Shown one piece after another: positions 1 to 7,397 of a stretch of DNA of 25,573 nucleotides. The stretch lies in the NCBI GenBank assembly GCA_041690675.1, contig JAWLGU010000071.1, forward strand, positions 1 to 25,573, read 5' to 3'. Each line of letters begins with the position of its first letter. Position 1 is the first letter of the stretch. The DNA is from UBA7803 sp041690675 (GTDB lineage: Bacteria > Pseudomonadota > Gammaproteobacteria > Pseudomonadales > Azotimanducaceae). The translations under genes and the position numbers were made by a program. The notes below the pieces were generated by a model. It was not told the DNA's origin, ran no database searches, and worked only from the letters and a program-made list of their open reading frames with translations.

Positions 1-1142
1 ATCTCGCTCTTCTCGCTGCCCCACTCGTGACAGCTCGGACATTGCCACATTCGCGCGCGGCTGCCGAACCCGCAGTTCTGACAGCGGTACGCCGGCTGCG
101 CCTCCAGCAACGCGCCGGTGAAGCGGCGCAGGAGATCGAGCTGCTCCGGCGGCAGGGGCTGGCCGTCCTGGTCCAGATGATCGAGGAGCGCGGCGAAACC
201 CGCCAGCGTCGGGCGGCCCTGCAGCTGCTCGGCGACGAATTGCGCCGCCCGGCCGTTGCCGTCACTGCGCCCGAGACAGGCCGCCAGCTCCCGGACCACC
301 GGCACGCTGGGGCTGCGTTCCAGGCATTCCTCGAGAAACGTCCGGTAGCCAGTCTCGTCGCCGATGGCTTCGCAGGCCGCCCGATAGAAGGCCAGCGCCT
401 GGTGCGCGCAGTCGGCATCCTGGGCCACCGCGCGCTGCACGTGTCGCCGGGTGTCCCGGTAGCGCCCGGCTGCCAGCTCCACCGCCGCCCGCACCAGACT
501 GATGCGGGCACAGCCGGGATCGAAGTCGCTGCCCCGGGCGAGCTCCCGGCGGGCCAGCCGCAGATCGCCCTGGGCCAGCGCCGCCTCCGCCAGCTCGCAC
601 TGGAAATGAGCGAGCTGCCCGCGCACGCTGCGATCGTGCCGGGCCACCGCCCGGCCCACCTCCACGGCCCGCGCCCACTCTCGCTCCCGCTGGTAGATCT
701 CCAGCAGCAGGCGCTGGGCGGTGAGCTTGTCCGAACCGCCCTTCTCCGCCAGCGCCAGCAGCAGGTTCTCGGCGCGGCCCAGCAGACCCGCGGCCAGGTA
801 GTCCCGGGCCAGCTCCAGCTCGATGCGGGCGCGCTCGGCGCCGCGCAGCGCCGGGCGGGCCAGCAACGCCTGATGAATTCGGATGGCCCGGTCCACCTCG
901 CCGCGGCGCCGCACCAGGGCGCCCAGGGCAAGGCGCGTGTCGATGTTGTCCTGGCCAGCAACCGCCGCCTCCAGAATCGAGTCCGTGCCCGTGTCCCGGG
1001 GCGGCCCGCGCGGGTCGTGACCGCGCTCGAACACCCGCTCCAGCCGCTCCCGCGTGCCTCGCCGGAGCTCCCGGCGCCCCAGCACGAAGCCGATGGCCAG
1101 GGCCACCAGCAGCAGCAGATACAGGGTGAAGTTGTCAGGCAT
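1..1142 (-). CDS. lapB: LapB (YciM), LPS assembly/FtsH adaptor, 3' end cut by window edge
   Basis: LapB is an inner-membrane protein that works with FtsH to control LpxC turnover and so balances lipopolysaccharide synthesis (family knowledge). The reading frame begins at an ATG at 1140-1142 and stays open to base 1, giving 380 codons. The E. coli protein is 389 residues, so only the last few residues are missing. Residues about 5-21 form one membrane segment. A TPR solenoid follows, with the conserved stretch GEVDRAIRIHQ at about 81-91. The C-terminus carries a rubredoxin-like metal knuckle: Cys354, Cys357, Cys368 and Cys371 (CQNC and CPSC). The first TPR, expected just after the membrane segment, is poorly recognisable here (residues 31-66). 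The gene starts 20 bases after lapA, with no clear Shine-Dalgarno, so coupling to lapA is likely. Confidence 0.93.
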   Translation of the reverse strand, partial: MPDNFTLYLLLLVALAIGFVLGRRELRRGTRERLERVFERGHDPRGPPRDTGTDSILEAAVAGQDNIDTRLALGALVRRRGEVDRAIRIHQALLARPALRGAERARIELELARDYLAAGLLGRAENLLLALAEKGGSDKLTAQRLLLEIYQREREWARAVEVGRAVARHDRSVRGQLAHFQCELAEAALAQGDLRLARRELARGSDFDPGCARISLVRAAVELAAGRYRDTRRHVQRAVAQDADCAHQALAFYRAACEAIGDETGYRTFLEECLERSPSVPVVRELAACLGRSDGNGRAAQFVAEQLQGRPTLAGFAALLDHLDQDGQPLPPEQLDLLRRFTGALLEAQPAYRCQNCGFGSRARMWQCPSCHEWGSEKSE

Positions 1143-1162
1143 GCCGTGCGTTCACACGGACG

Positions 1163-1456
1163 TCAGTCGTGAAGGGTGAGGCTGCGCAGCTTCTCCAGCT
1201 CGCGGCGCGACTCCTGCAGCTGCCGGTTGAGCGCGCGCTGGCGCATCCGCTGCCGCAGGGAGATCACCGCGAACGCCATGGTGCTGGCCAGCACCCCCAG
1301 CAGAAACGCCAGCAGGAGCCACCAGAAGACACTGATGGCCGGCGTCTCCCAGGCGAGAAACCGCAGCGCCACCTGGCCCTGGTTGACGGCCAGGAGCGCG
1401 AACGCGAAAACGAGCACCGCCAGCACCGCCCAGAACAGCCTGGCGAGGGCAGTCAC
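1163..1456 (-). CDS. lapA: LapA, DUF1049 inner-membrane protein
   Basis: LapA is a small inner-membrane protein usually encoded directly before lapB and thought to act with it in lipopolysaccharide assembly (family knowledge). The 97 residues show two hydrophobic segments, about 5-25 and 40-66. A charged, probably coiled-coil tail follows (RQRMRQRALNRQLQESRREL, ending near residue 92). This two-helix plus cytoplasmic coil layout and the length match the family. The start is a GTG at 1454-1456, preceded by GAGG seven bases upstream on the minus strand. It lies 21 bases after the ihfB stop, so ihfB, lapA and lapB are probably co-transcribed. Confidence 0.93.
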   Translation of the reverse strand: MTALARLFWAVLAVLVFAFALLAVNQGQVALRFLAWETPAISVFWWLLLAFLLGVLASTMAFAVISLRQRMRQRALNRQLQESRRELEKLRSLTLHD

Positions 1457-1477
1457 GGGCGCGCCTCGAAGCCGCTC

Positions 1478-1789
1478 CTACTCATCGAGTTCGCCCCGCT
1501 CACGCTTCAGGCCGTTGTTGACCCGATCGCGTAGCTCCTTGCCCGGCTTGAAGTGGGGCACGTACTTCCCGGCCAGACCGACGGACTCGCCGGTTTTGGG
1601 ATTGCGGCCGATGCGCGGCGCGCGGTAGTGGAGGGAAAAGCTGCCGAACCCGCGAATCTCGATGCGCTCCCCGGCCGCCAGGGTCTCGGACATCTGCTCG
1701 ATGATGGTCTTGACCGCCAGCTCCACGTCCTTGACGGAGAGCTGCGACTGCTTGGCCGCGATGAGATCGATGAGCTCGGACTTGGTCAT
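1478..1789 (-). CDS. ihfB: Integration host factor subunit beta
   Basis: IHF beta pairs with IHF alpha to bind and sharply bend DNA in nucleoid organisation, recombination and sigma-54 activation (family knowledge). The protein is 103 residues and begins MTKSELID. It has the DNABII signature GFGSF at 48-52 and RNPKTGE at 62-68; Pro64 is the intercalating proline of the beta arm. A longer frame runs upstream to 1858, but the family N-terminus and an AAGG six bases before the ATG at 1787-1789 fix this start. It lies 68 bases downstream of rpsA, as in many gammaproteobacteria. A strong hairpin sits in that gap. The acidic end ERGELDE is unremarkable. Confidence 0.97.
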   Translation of the reverse strand: MTKSELIDLIAAKQSQLSVKDVELAVKTIIEQMSETLAAGERIEIRGFGSFSLHYRAPRIGRNPKTGESVGLAGKYVPHFKPGKELRDRVNNGLKRERGELDE

Positions 1790-1820
1790 TGTTCGCCTTG
1801 TGCAATCCAGCGGACGGAAC

Positions 1821-1846
1821 TGCGGGAGCGCGGACACGCTCCCGCA
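1821..1846 (-). other. Perfect 10-bp stem-loop between rpsA and ihfB
   Basis: The ten bases at 1821-1830 (TGCGGGAGCG) are exactly complementary to 1837-1846, with a six-base loop. The structure lies 12 bases after the rpsA stop and 31 bases before the ihfB start in the direction of transcription. No run of T follows it on the minus strand, so it is not a standard intrinsic terminator. It could be an attenuator, an RNase processing site or a 3' stabiliser of rpsA mRNA; the sequence does not decide. Confidence 0.6.
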
Positions 1847-1857
1847 GATCACGGGCA

Positions 1858-3540
1858 TCAGTCGTTGCTGCCCTGGTCCATCTGCTGCTTGATCAGATCG
1901 CCCAGCGTGGTGGCCGGACGCTCGGTCTCCCGAGTCCGATGCTCACGCACCGCAGCCCGCTCGTCCTCGATGTCCTTCGCCTTGATGGACAGGCCGATGT
2001 TGCGGTTCTTGCGGTCGATGCTGATGATCTTCACCTCGACCTCGTCGCCGGGTTTCAGCACGTTTCGCGCATCCTCCACCCGATCCTGGCTGATCTCCGA
2101 AGCCTTCAAGGTCCCCAGGACGTCCTCAACCAACTCGATCACCGCCTCTTTCGGCTCGACTTCCTTGACCACGCCCTTGACGATGGTGCCGCGATCGTTC
2201 ACCGCCGTGTAGTCGGAGAACGGATCCTGGTCGAGCTGCTTGATACCCAGCGAGATGCGCTCCCGCTCCGGATCCACCGACAGGATGACCGTTTCCAGCT
2301 CCTCGCCTTTGCTGTAGCGGCGCACCGCGCTCTCACCCGGCTCGTTCCAGGAGATGTCGGAGAGGTGCACCAGGCCGTCGATACCGCCGTCCAGACCGAT
2401 GAAGATGCCGAAGTCCGTGATGGACTTGATCTTGCCCACCACCCGATCGCCCTTGGCGTGGTTGATGGCGAACTCTTCCCACGGGTTGGGACGGCATTGC
2501 TTGACGCCCAGCGAGATGCGGCGCCGCTCCTCGTCGATGTCGAGGACCATGACCTCCACCTCGTCGCCCACGGCGACCACTTTGGAGGGGTGGATGTTCT
2601 TGTTGGTCCAGTCCATCTCGGAGACGTGCACCAGGCCTTCCACACCTTCCTCGATTTCGGCAAAGCAGCCGTAGTCGGTGAGGTTGGTGACCGTGGCCAG
2701 CACCCGCGAGCCTTCCGGGTAACGGCGGGTGATGTCCACCCACGGATCGTCGCCCAGTTGCTTCATGCCCAGGCTCACCCGCATCTTCTCGCGGTCGAAC
2801 TTGAGGATCTTGACGTCCACCTCGTCGCCCACGTTCACCATCTCGCTCGGGTGACGGATGCGCCGCCACGCCATGTCGGTGATGTGCAGCAGGCCGTCCA
2901 CGCCGCCGAGATCCACGAAGGCGCCGTAGTCGGTGAGGTTCTTGACGATGCCCTTCACCACCTGGCCTTCCTGCAGCGACTCCAGCAGAGCCTCGCGCTC
3001 GGCGCTGTTTTCCTCTTCCAGCACCGCGCGGCGGGAAACCACCACGTTGTTGCGCTTCTGATCCAGCTTGATGACCTTGAACTCCAGGGGCTTGCCCTCG
3101 AGGTGAGCGGTTTCCCTGAGCGGCCGGATGTCCACCAGCGAGCCGGGCAGGAAGGCGCGGATCTCGTTGATGTCCACGGTGAAGCCACCCTTCACCTTGC
3201 CGCTGATCTGACCCTCGACCACCTCGTTCTTGCCGAAGGCGTCTTCCAGCATCCGCCAGGTCTCGGCCCGCTTGGCCTTCTCCCGGGACAGCCGGGTCTC
3301 GCCCCAGCCGTCGTCCACCACTTCCATGGCAACGTGTACCTGGTCGCCGATCTGCAGGTGGAATTCGCCGTGCTCGTCGAGGAACTGGCTGCGCGGGATC
3401 ACCCCTTCGGACTTCAGGCCCGCGTGCACCACCACGTAGTCGTTGTTGATGTCGACGACCGTGCCCGTGACGATGGAACCGGGTTCCATCTCGACGGTTC
3501 TCAAACTCTCTTCAAACAGTTCCGCAAAACTTTCGCTCAT
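1858..3540 (-). CDS. rpsA: 30S ribosomal protein S1
   Basis: S1 binds mRNA on the 30S subunit and brings structured or weak-SD messages to the ribosome (family knowledge). The 560 residues match the 557-residue E. coli protein along their length, from MSESFAELFEESL onward. Six S1 domains can be placed at roughly 19-87, 105-170, 190-260, 277-347, 364-434 and 451-520. Near-identical family stretches include KGGFTVDIN, GSLVDIRP, KNLTDYGAFVDLGGVDG and KSITDFGIFIGLDGGIDG. The ATG at 3538-3540 has no strong Shine-Dalgarno, which is usual for rpsA and fits autoregulated translation. cmk lies 114 bases upstream and ihfB lies downstream. Confidence 0.99.
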   Translation of the reverse strand: MSESFAELFEESLRTVEMEPGSIVTGTVVDINNDYVVVHAGLKSEGVIPRSQFLDEHGEFHLQIGDQVHVAMEVVDDGWGETRLSREKAKRAETWRMLEDAFGKNEVVEGQISGKVKGGFTVDINEIRAFLPGSLVDIRPLRETAHLEGKPLEFKVIKLDQKRNNVVVSRRAVLEEENSAEREALLESLQEGQVVKGIVKNLTDYGAFVDLGGVDGLLHITDMAWRRIRHPSEMVNVGDEVDVKILKFDREKMRVSLGMKQLGDDPWVDITRRYPEGSRVLATVTNLTDYGCFAEIEEGVEGLVHVSEMDWTNKNIHPSKVVAVGDEVEVMVLDIDEERRRISLGVKQCRPNPWEEFAINHAKGDRVVGKIKSITDFGIFIGLDGGIDGLVHLSDISWNEPGESAVRRYSKGEELETVILSVDPERERISLGIKQLDQDPFSDYTAVNDRGTIVKGVVKEVEPKEAVIELVEDVLGTLKASEISQDRVEDARNVLKPGDEVEVKIISIDRKNRNIGLSIKAKDIEDERAAVREHRTRETERPATTLGDLIKQQMDQGSND

Positions 3541-3654
3541 ATGTTCGTCACGCTTCCGCCTCTCACCCGCTTCGCCGCGAGGTCCACGTCTGCGTGAGCT
3601 CTCCGTTGATGTATGTACGACGTAGTCCGACAGCGGACTCGCCGGTTGGTTGCG
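3541..3654 (-). promoter_or_regulatory. cmk-rpsA intergenic leader with small hairpin
   Basis: This 114-base gap is the presumed rpsA translation-control region. A six-bp inverted repeat, AGTCCG at 3624-3629 and CGGACT at 3634-3639 with a four-base loop, lies near the cmk end. No T-run follows, and I see no convincing -10/-35 pair. Near the rpsA ATG the minus strand is purine-rich but lacks a good Shine-Dalgarno, like autoregulated rpsA leaders in other gammaproteobacteria. That parallel is inference. Confidence 0.3.
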
Positions 3655-4350
3655 TTATGTGCCGGACACCAGTTGCCGGGCCTCGGCCGCCTCGAGTACT
3701 CGCTCAAGCACCGCGTCGATGGACATGTCGGTGCTGTCGATGAGAATCGCGTCCGATGCGGGGCGCAGGGGCGCCACGGCACGCCCTCGATCTCGCTCGT
3801 CCCGTTCCCGGATGCTCGCGAGAAGGGCGGCGAGGCTAACACTTAACCCTTTGTTTTTCAACTGAATATGGCGGCGCCTCGCGCGCACCTCCGGACTGGC
3901 GTCGAGAAACACCTTGAGCGGGGCCTCGGGGAACACCACGGTGCCCATGTCACGGCCATCGGCGACCAGCCCCGGCGGGCGCCGCTGGGCGCGCTGCAGC
4001 TCGAGCACGGCGTCGCGAACCGCCTGCAGAACCGCCACCCGGGAGGAGCCTTCGCTGGCGGCCTCGGTGCGAATCTCGTCGCTGAGGTCGCGTCCGTCCA
4101 CCCACACCCGGCCGTCATCGAAGCGGATATCCAGCCCCCGCGCCGCCGCCGCCAGGGCCTCGGCATCGGCGAGATCCAGCCCCCGCTCCATGGCCACCAC
4201 GGCAACGACCCGATACAGGGCGCCGCTGTCCAGCAGATGCCACCCCAGGCGCTGGGCCAGCAGGCTGGAGATGGTGCCCTTGCCGGATCCGCTCGGCCCA
4301 TCGATGGCGATGACCGGCACCGGCGCGCCGACCGCGGCGTCATCCGTCAT
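3655..4350 (-). CDS. cmk: Cytidylate kinase
   Basis: CMP kinase phosphorylates CMP and dCMP with ATP in pyrimidine salvage and nucleotide supply (family knowledge). The 231 residues carry a P-loop, GPSGSGKGT, at about 18-26. They also carry DSGALYR, the CMP-binding DGRDMGTVVFPEA, and RERDERDRGR with APLRPA in the C-terminal half, all typical of bacterial Cmk. The frame is open further upstream, but the ATG at 4348-4350 gives the family N-terminus and overlaps the tyrA stop by 11 bases, indicating coupling. Around residues 161-175 (HIQLKNKGLSVS) the codons become AT-rich, including a TTA leucine codon unlike the rest of the gene. aroA, commonly found between tyrA and cmk, is absent. Confidence 0.97.
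   Translation of the reverse strand: MTDDAAVGAPVPVIAIDGPSGSGKGTISSLLAQRLGWHLLDSGALYRVVAVVAMERGLDLADAEALAAAARGLDIRFDDGRVWVDGRDLSDEIRTEAASEGSSRVAVLQAVRDAVLELQRAQRRPPGLVADGRDMGTVVFPEAPLKVFLDASPEVRARRRHIQLKNKGLSVSLAALLASIRERDERDRGRAVAPLRPASDAILIDSTDMSIDAVLERVLEAAEARQLVSGT
3833..3861 (-). promoter_or_regulatory. Possible rpsA promoter inside cmk
   Basis: A markedly AT-rich patch lies inside the otherwise GC-rich cmk gene. On the minus strand it contains TTGAAA (complement at 3856-3861), then 17 bases, then TAGCCT (complement at 3833-3838). The -35 matches the sigma-70 consensus at five of six positions, the -10 at only three. E. coli rpsA is known to have promoters inside the upstream cmk gene, which makes the location plausible. 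The weak -10 keeps confidence low. Confidence 0.22.
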
Positions 4351-5182
4351 CGCCGGCCCTCCGCGGCGTCTCGAAGCGGCGCCGCCGCGCGGCAGCGGCG
4401 CTGAGCAGGGCATGCAGCCCCACCGTGTCCCCCTGCTCCAGCAGGCGGCGCATGCGGGTCAGGTCCGCCTCCAGGTCGCCGAGCGCGGCCAGCACCGCAT
4501 CCCGGTTCAACTCGAAGATGGGCGCCCACACGTCGGCGTCGGCTTCGCCGATACGGGTGAAGTCGCGGAACCCGCCGGCGGCGTGGGCCAGATGCTCGTC
4601 CGTCACCTGCTGAAGGTAGGCGAAGGCGACCAGGTGGGGCAGATGACTGGTCACCGCCAGCACGCGATCGTGGTGGTGCGGCTCCATGGTCACCACCCGG
4701 GCGCCCACCGCCCGCCACCATTCGGTCACCCGGGCCAGGGCCTCGGGATCGGTTTCCGCCGTGGGCGTGACGATGACCTGAGCATCGCGGAACAGACCCG
4801 CGTCGGCGGCCTGCGGGCCGCTGCGCTCGCTGCCCGCCAGCGGGTGGCAGGCCACGAAGCGGGCCGGTACCCCTTGCGCCTGGGCGCGGACGGCGTCCAG
4901 CACCGCGGCCTTCAGGCTGCCCATGTCGAACACCACGCCGGGATGATCCCGCAATCGGCTCACCCAGGGGGCGATGGTGTGGCTCGGGCCGGCCAGCAGC
5001 ACCGCGTCCGCCGTGTCCGGCACCTCGTCCACCATGGCGTCGACCACCGCCAGGGACAGAGCCTCGCGCCGGCGCCCGGAATCCGGCTCGACGCCGAGCA
5101 CCTCATCGAACAGGCCGTGAGCTCGAGCGGCCAGGGCGAACGAGCCGCCCATCAGCCCCGTGCCGACCACCACCAGCCGCAT
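4340..5182 (-). CDS. tyrA: Prephenate dehydrogenase, stand-alone TyrA
   Basis: This enzyme oxidatively decarboxylates prephenate to 4-hydroxyphenylpyruvate for tyrosine synthesis; related enzymes accept arogenate (family knowledge). The 280 residues begin with a Rossmann glycine motif, GTGLMGGS, at 7-14. The catalytic His113 lies in HPLAGSERSGP. SHLPHLVAF and FRDFTRIGEADADVW follow in the all-helical C-terminal domain. The ATG at 5180-5182 overlaps the hisC stop by one base. The frame stays open upstream as an antisense-like shadow over hisC, but nothing there resembles a domain. In Pseudomonas tyrA is fused to aroA; here it stops at 4340 and cmk begins at once. No chorismate mutase or ACT domain is present. 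Confidence 0.95.
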   Translation of the reverse strand: MRLVVVGTGLMGGSFALAARAHGLFDEVLGVEPDSGRRREALSLAVVDAMVDEVPDTADAVLLAGPSHTIAPWVSRLRDHPGVVFDMGSLKAAVLDAVRAQAQGVPARFVACHPLAGSERSGPQAADAGLFRDAQVIVTPTAETDPEALARVTEWWRAVGARVVTMEPHHHDRVLAVTSHLPHLVAFAYLQQVTDEHLAHAAGGFRDFTRIGEADADVWAPIFELNRDAVLAALGDLEADLTRMRRLLEQGDTVGLHALLSAAAARRRRFETPRRAGDDG

Positions 5183-6288
5183 CAGCGCAGCACGCGGGCC
5201 AGGGATTCGAGGAAGCGGGCGTTCTCCTCCCACCGCCCCACGGTCACCCGCAGATGATCCGGCAGGCCGTACTCGGCCACCGGGCGCACGATCACTCCCT
5301 GACGCAGCAGGGCCTCGTAGACGGCCCGGGCCCGGCTGGCGCCCGCCGCGTCCCGGGGAATGGCCACGGTGACGAAGTTGCCCGCCGAGGGGATGTGCTC
5401 GAGCCCGAGCTCGTCGAGGCCCGCCACCAGCGCCGCCATGCCCTCCCGGTTGAGGCGCCGGCTTTCCGCCACGTAGGCGTCGTCCGCCAGGGCCGCCGTG
5501 GCCCCGGCCAGGGCGAGGCTGTTGACGTTGAACGGCTCGCGCACCCGGTTCAGCAGGTCGGCGGCCTCCCGGCTGCTCACCGCGAAACCGGCGCGCAGCC
5601 CGGCCAGGCCATAGATCTTCGAGAACGTCCGGGTGACGATGAGGTTGGGGTAGCGCGACAGCAGGGCCAGGCCGTTCGGGTAGCCGGGGAGCTCCACGTA
5701 CTCGAAGTACGCCTCGTCCAGCACCACCCACACGTGCTCGGGCACGGCGTCGAGGAAGTCCACCAGCTCGCGCTCGCTCACCCAGGTGCCGGTGGGGTTG
5801 TTGGGATTGGCGAGGAACGCGATGGCGGTGTCCTCGCCCATGGCCGCCGCCATGGCCGGCAAGTCCGCGCCGTAGCTTCGGGCCGGCACCTCCACCCGGC
5901 GGCCGCCGCACAGGGTGATGGCCAGGGCGTGCACCACGAAGGTGTGCTCGGCCACCACACCGGCCGCGCCGGGCGTGATGGCCATGCGGGCGATGAGGTT
6001 CAGCACGTCGTTGGAGCCGTTGCCCAGGGTGATGCACTCCGCCGGCACCCCGAGACGGGCGGAGAGCGCCTGCTTCAGCTCGAAGCCGTTGCCGTCCGGG
6101 TAGCGGTTGAGGCTGCCGGCGGCCTCGGCCAGGGCCGCGCGCACCGCGTCGCTGGGGCCGCGGGGATTCTCGTTGCTGGCCAGCTTGATGATGTCGGTGA
6201 TGCCGAGCTCCCGGGTCAGCTCCGCCATGGGCTTACCCGGCTGATACGGCGACAGCCCGGCGATGTCCGGATTCACGCGCCGCGCCAT
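5182..6288 (-). CDS. hisC: Histidinol-phosphate/aromatic aminotransferase
   Basis: This is a class I/II PLP aminotransferase of the HisC family, 368 residues. HisC makes histidinol phosphate, and many copies also transaminate aromatic keto acids (family knowledge). Visible features are NPNNPTG at 161-167, Asp191 in VVLDEAY, the PLP lysine Lys224 in TFSKIYGLAGLR, and Arg347 near the C-terminus. The location between pheA and tyrA, away from other his genes, suggests that its main job is the final transamination to phenylalanine and tyrosine, as proposed for hisC2 copies; this is inference. The ATG at 6286-6288 overlaps the pheA stop by one base, and its stop overlaps the tyrA start by one base, so all three are coupled. 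Confidence 0.95.
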   Translation of the reverse strand: MARRVNPDIAGLSPYQPGKPMAELTRELGITDIIKLASNENPRGPSDAVRAALAEAAGSLNRYPDGNGFELKQALSARLGVPAECITLGNGSNDVLNLIARMAITPGAAGVVAEHTFVVHALAITLCGGRRVEVPARSYGADLPAMAAAMGEDTAIAFLANPNNPTGTWVSERELVDFLDAVPEHVWVVLDEAYFEYVELPGYPNGLALLSRYPNLIVTRTFSKIYGLAGLRAGFAVSSREAADLLNRVREPFNVNSLALAGATAALADDAYVAESRRLNREGMAALVAGLDELGLEHIPSAGNFVTVAIPRDAAGASRARAVYEALLRQGVIVRPVAEYGLPDHLRVTVGRWEENARFLESLARVLR

Positions 6289-7397
6289 CACACCACCGCC
6301 TGGGGATAGGAGCCGAGGGAGCGCACTTCCATGGCCACCTGGCGCACGTCGTCGAGCACCCGCTCGATGCGCGGCTCGCTCTGGTGGCCGTCGAAATCGA
6401 TGAAGAACACGTACGACCAGCTCCCGGACTTGGCGGGCCGGGTCTCGATGCGGGTCAGGCTGATGCCATGGCGGTGAAACGGCTCGAGCACCTTGTACAG
6501 GGCGCCGGGCTCGTTGCGGGTGGACACCAGAATGGAGGTCTTGTCCCGGCCGCTCGGCCCGACCTTCTGCCGGCCGATGACCAGGAACCGGGTCTTGTTG
6601 TCCGGCTGGTCCTCGATGCGGGCCGCCAGTATGCGCAGCCCGTAGCGCTCCGCCGCCATCTCGCCCGCCACCGCCGCCACGCCCGGCCGCTCCGCGGCCT
6701 GGCGAGCCGCCTCGGCATTGCTGTTCACCGCCGTGCGGGGAATGCTCGGGTAGTGCGCGTCGAGCCAGCCCCGGCACTGGGCCAGCGACTGGGCGTGGGA
6801 GATGATCTCGGTGACCGGCTCGTCCACCGCCCGGGCGTTCACCAGCAGGGCGTGGTGAATCGGCAGCTCCACCTCGGCGCAGATCAGCACCGGCGATTCC
6901 ATGAAGCAATCGAGGGTGTGGTTGACCATGCCCTCGGTGCTGTTCTCCACCGGCACCACGCCGTAATGGGCGCCCTCCGACTCCACTTCCCGGAACACCT
7001 CGTCGATGGAGGCCAGGGCCCGGGTGCTGGCGAAGTGACCGAACTGCTTCACCGCCGCCGCTTCCGTGTAGGTGCCCGGCGGACCGAGGTAGGCGATGGT
7101 CAGCGGCTGCTCGAGATTCAGGCAGCAGGAGATGATCTCGCGGAACAACCGCGCGATGGCGTCATCGGAGAGCGGCCCGCTGTTCTCCTCGCGGATGCGG
7201 GCGAGGATCTGCGCCTCGCGCTCCGGCCGGTAGAACACCGGGGGCTGATCCCCCGGCTCGGCGTGCTTGATCTCCGCGACCGTGAGCGCGCACGCGGCGC
7301 GCTCGTTCAACAGCCGCTGCAGATCACGATCGATGGCGTCGATGCGCTGGCGCACCGACTCCAACGTCGGCGCGGGCGCCTTCGGGGTCTCATCCAT
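6288..7397 (-). CDS. pheA: Bifunctional chorismate mutase/prephenate dehydratase (P-protein)
   Basis: The P-protein converts chorismate to prephenate and then to phenylpyruvate, committing carbon to phenylalanine (family knowledge). The 369 residues show an AroQ chorismate mutase domain at about 12-95 (ESVRQRIDAIDRDLQRLLNE). A prephenate dehydratase domain follows at about 96-275, with GPPGTYTEAA, NSTEGMVNHTLD and KTRFLVIG. The ACT domain at about 285-365 has SLTRIETRP and SYVFFIDFDGH. The ACT domain implies feedback inhibition by phenylalanine. The start at 7395-7397 overlaps the end of serC by eight bases and lacks a good Shine-Dalgarno, so it is probably read by coupling. The order serC-pheA-hisC-tyrA gathers serine and aromatic amino acid enzymes into one transcript. 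Confidence 0.98.
   Translation of the reverse strand: MDETPKAPAPTLESVRQRIDAIDRDLQRLLNERAACALTVAEIKHAEPGDQPPVFYRPEREAQILARIREENSGPLSDDAIARLFREIISCCLNLEQPLTIAYLGPPGTYTEAAAVKQFGHFASTRALASIDEVFREVESEGAHYGVVPVENSTEGMVNHTLDCFMESPVLICAEVELPIHHALLVNARAVDEPVTEIISHAQSLAQCRGWLDAHYPSIPRTAVNSNAEAARQAAERPGVAAVAGEMAAERYGLRILAARIEDQPDNKTRFLVIGRQKVGPSGRDKTSILVSTRNEPGALYKVLEPFHRHGISLTRIETRPAKSGSWSYVFFIDFDGHQSEPRIERVLDDVRQVAMEVRSLGSYPQAVV

Noticed and set aside
1789..3597. 602-codon open frame on the plus strand across rpsA
   Set aside because: It is antisense to a clear rpsA, rich in His, Leu, Val and Asp as expected of a complementary GC-rich frame, and has no recognisable domain.
4340..6909. Apparent fusions of a long N-terminal region to TyrA and HisC
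   Set aside because: The added N-terminal parts are wrong-frame readings of hisC and pheA; start codons overlapping the upstream stops give family-length proteins.
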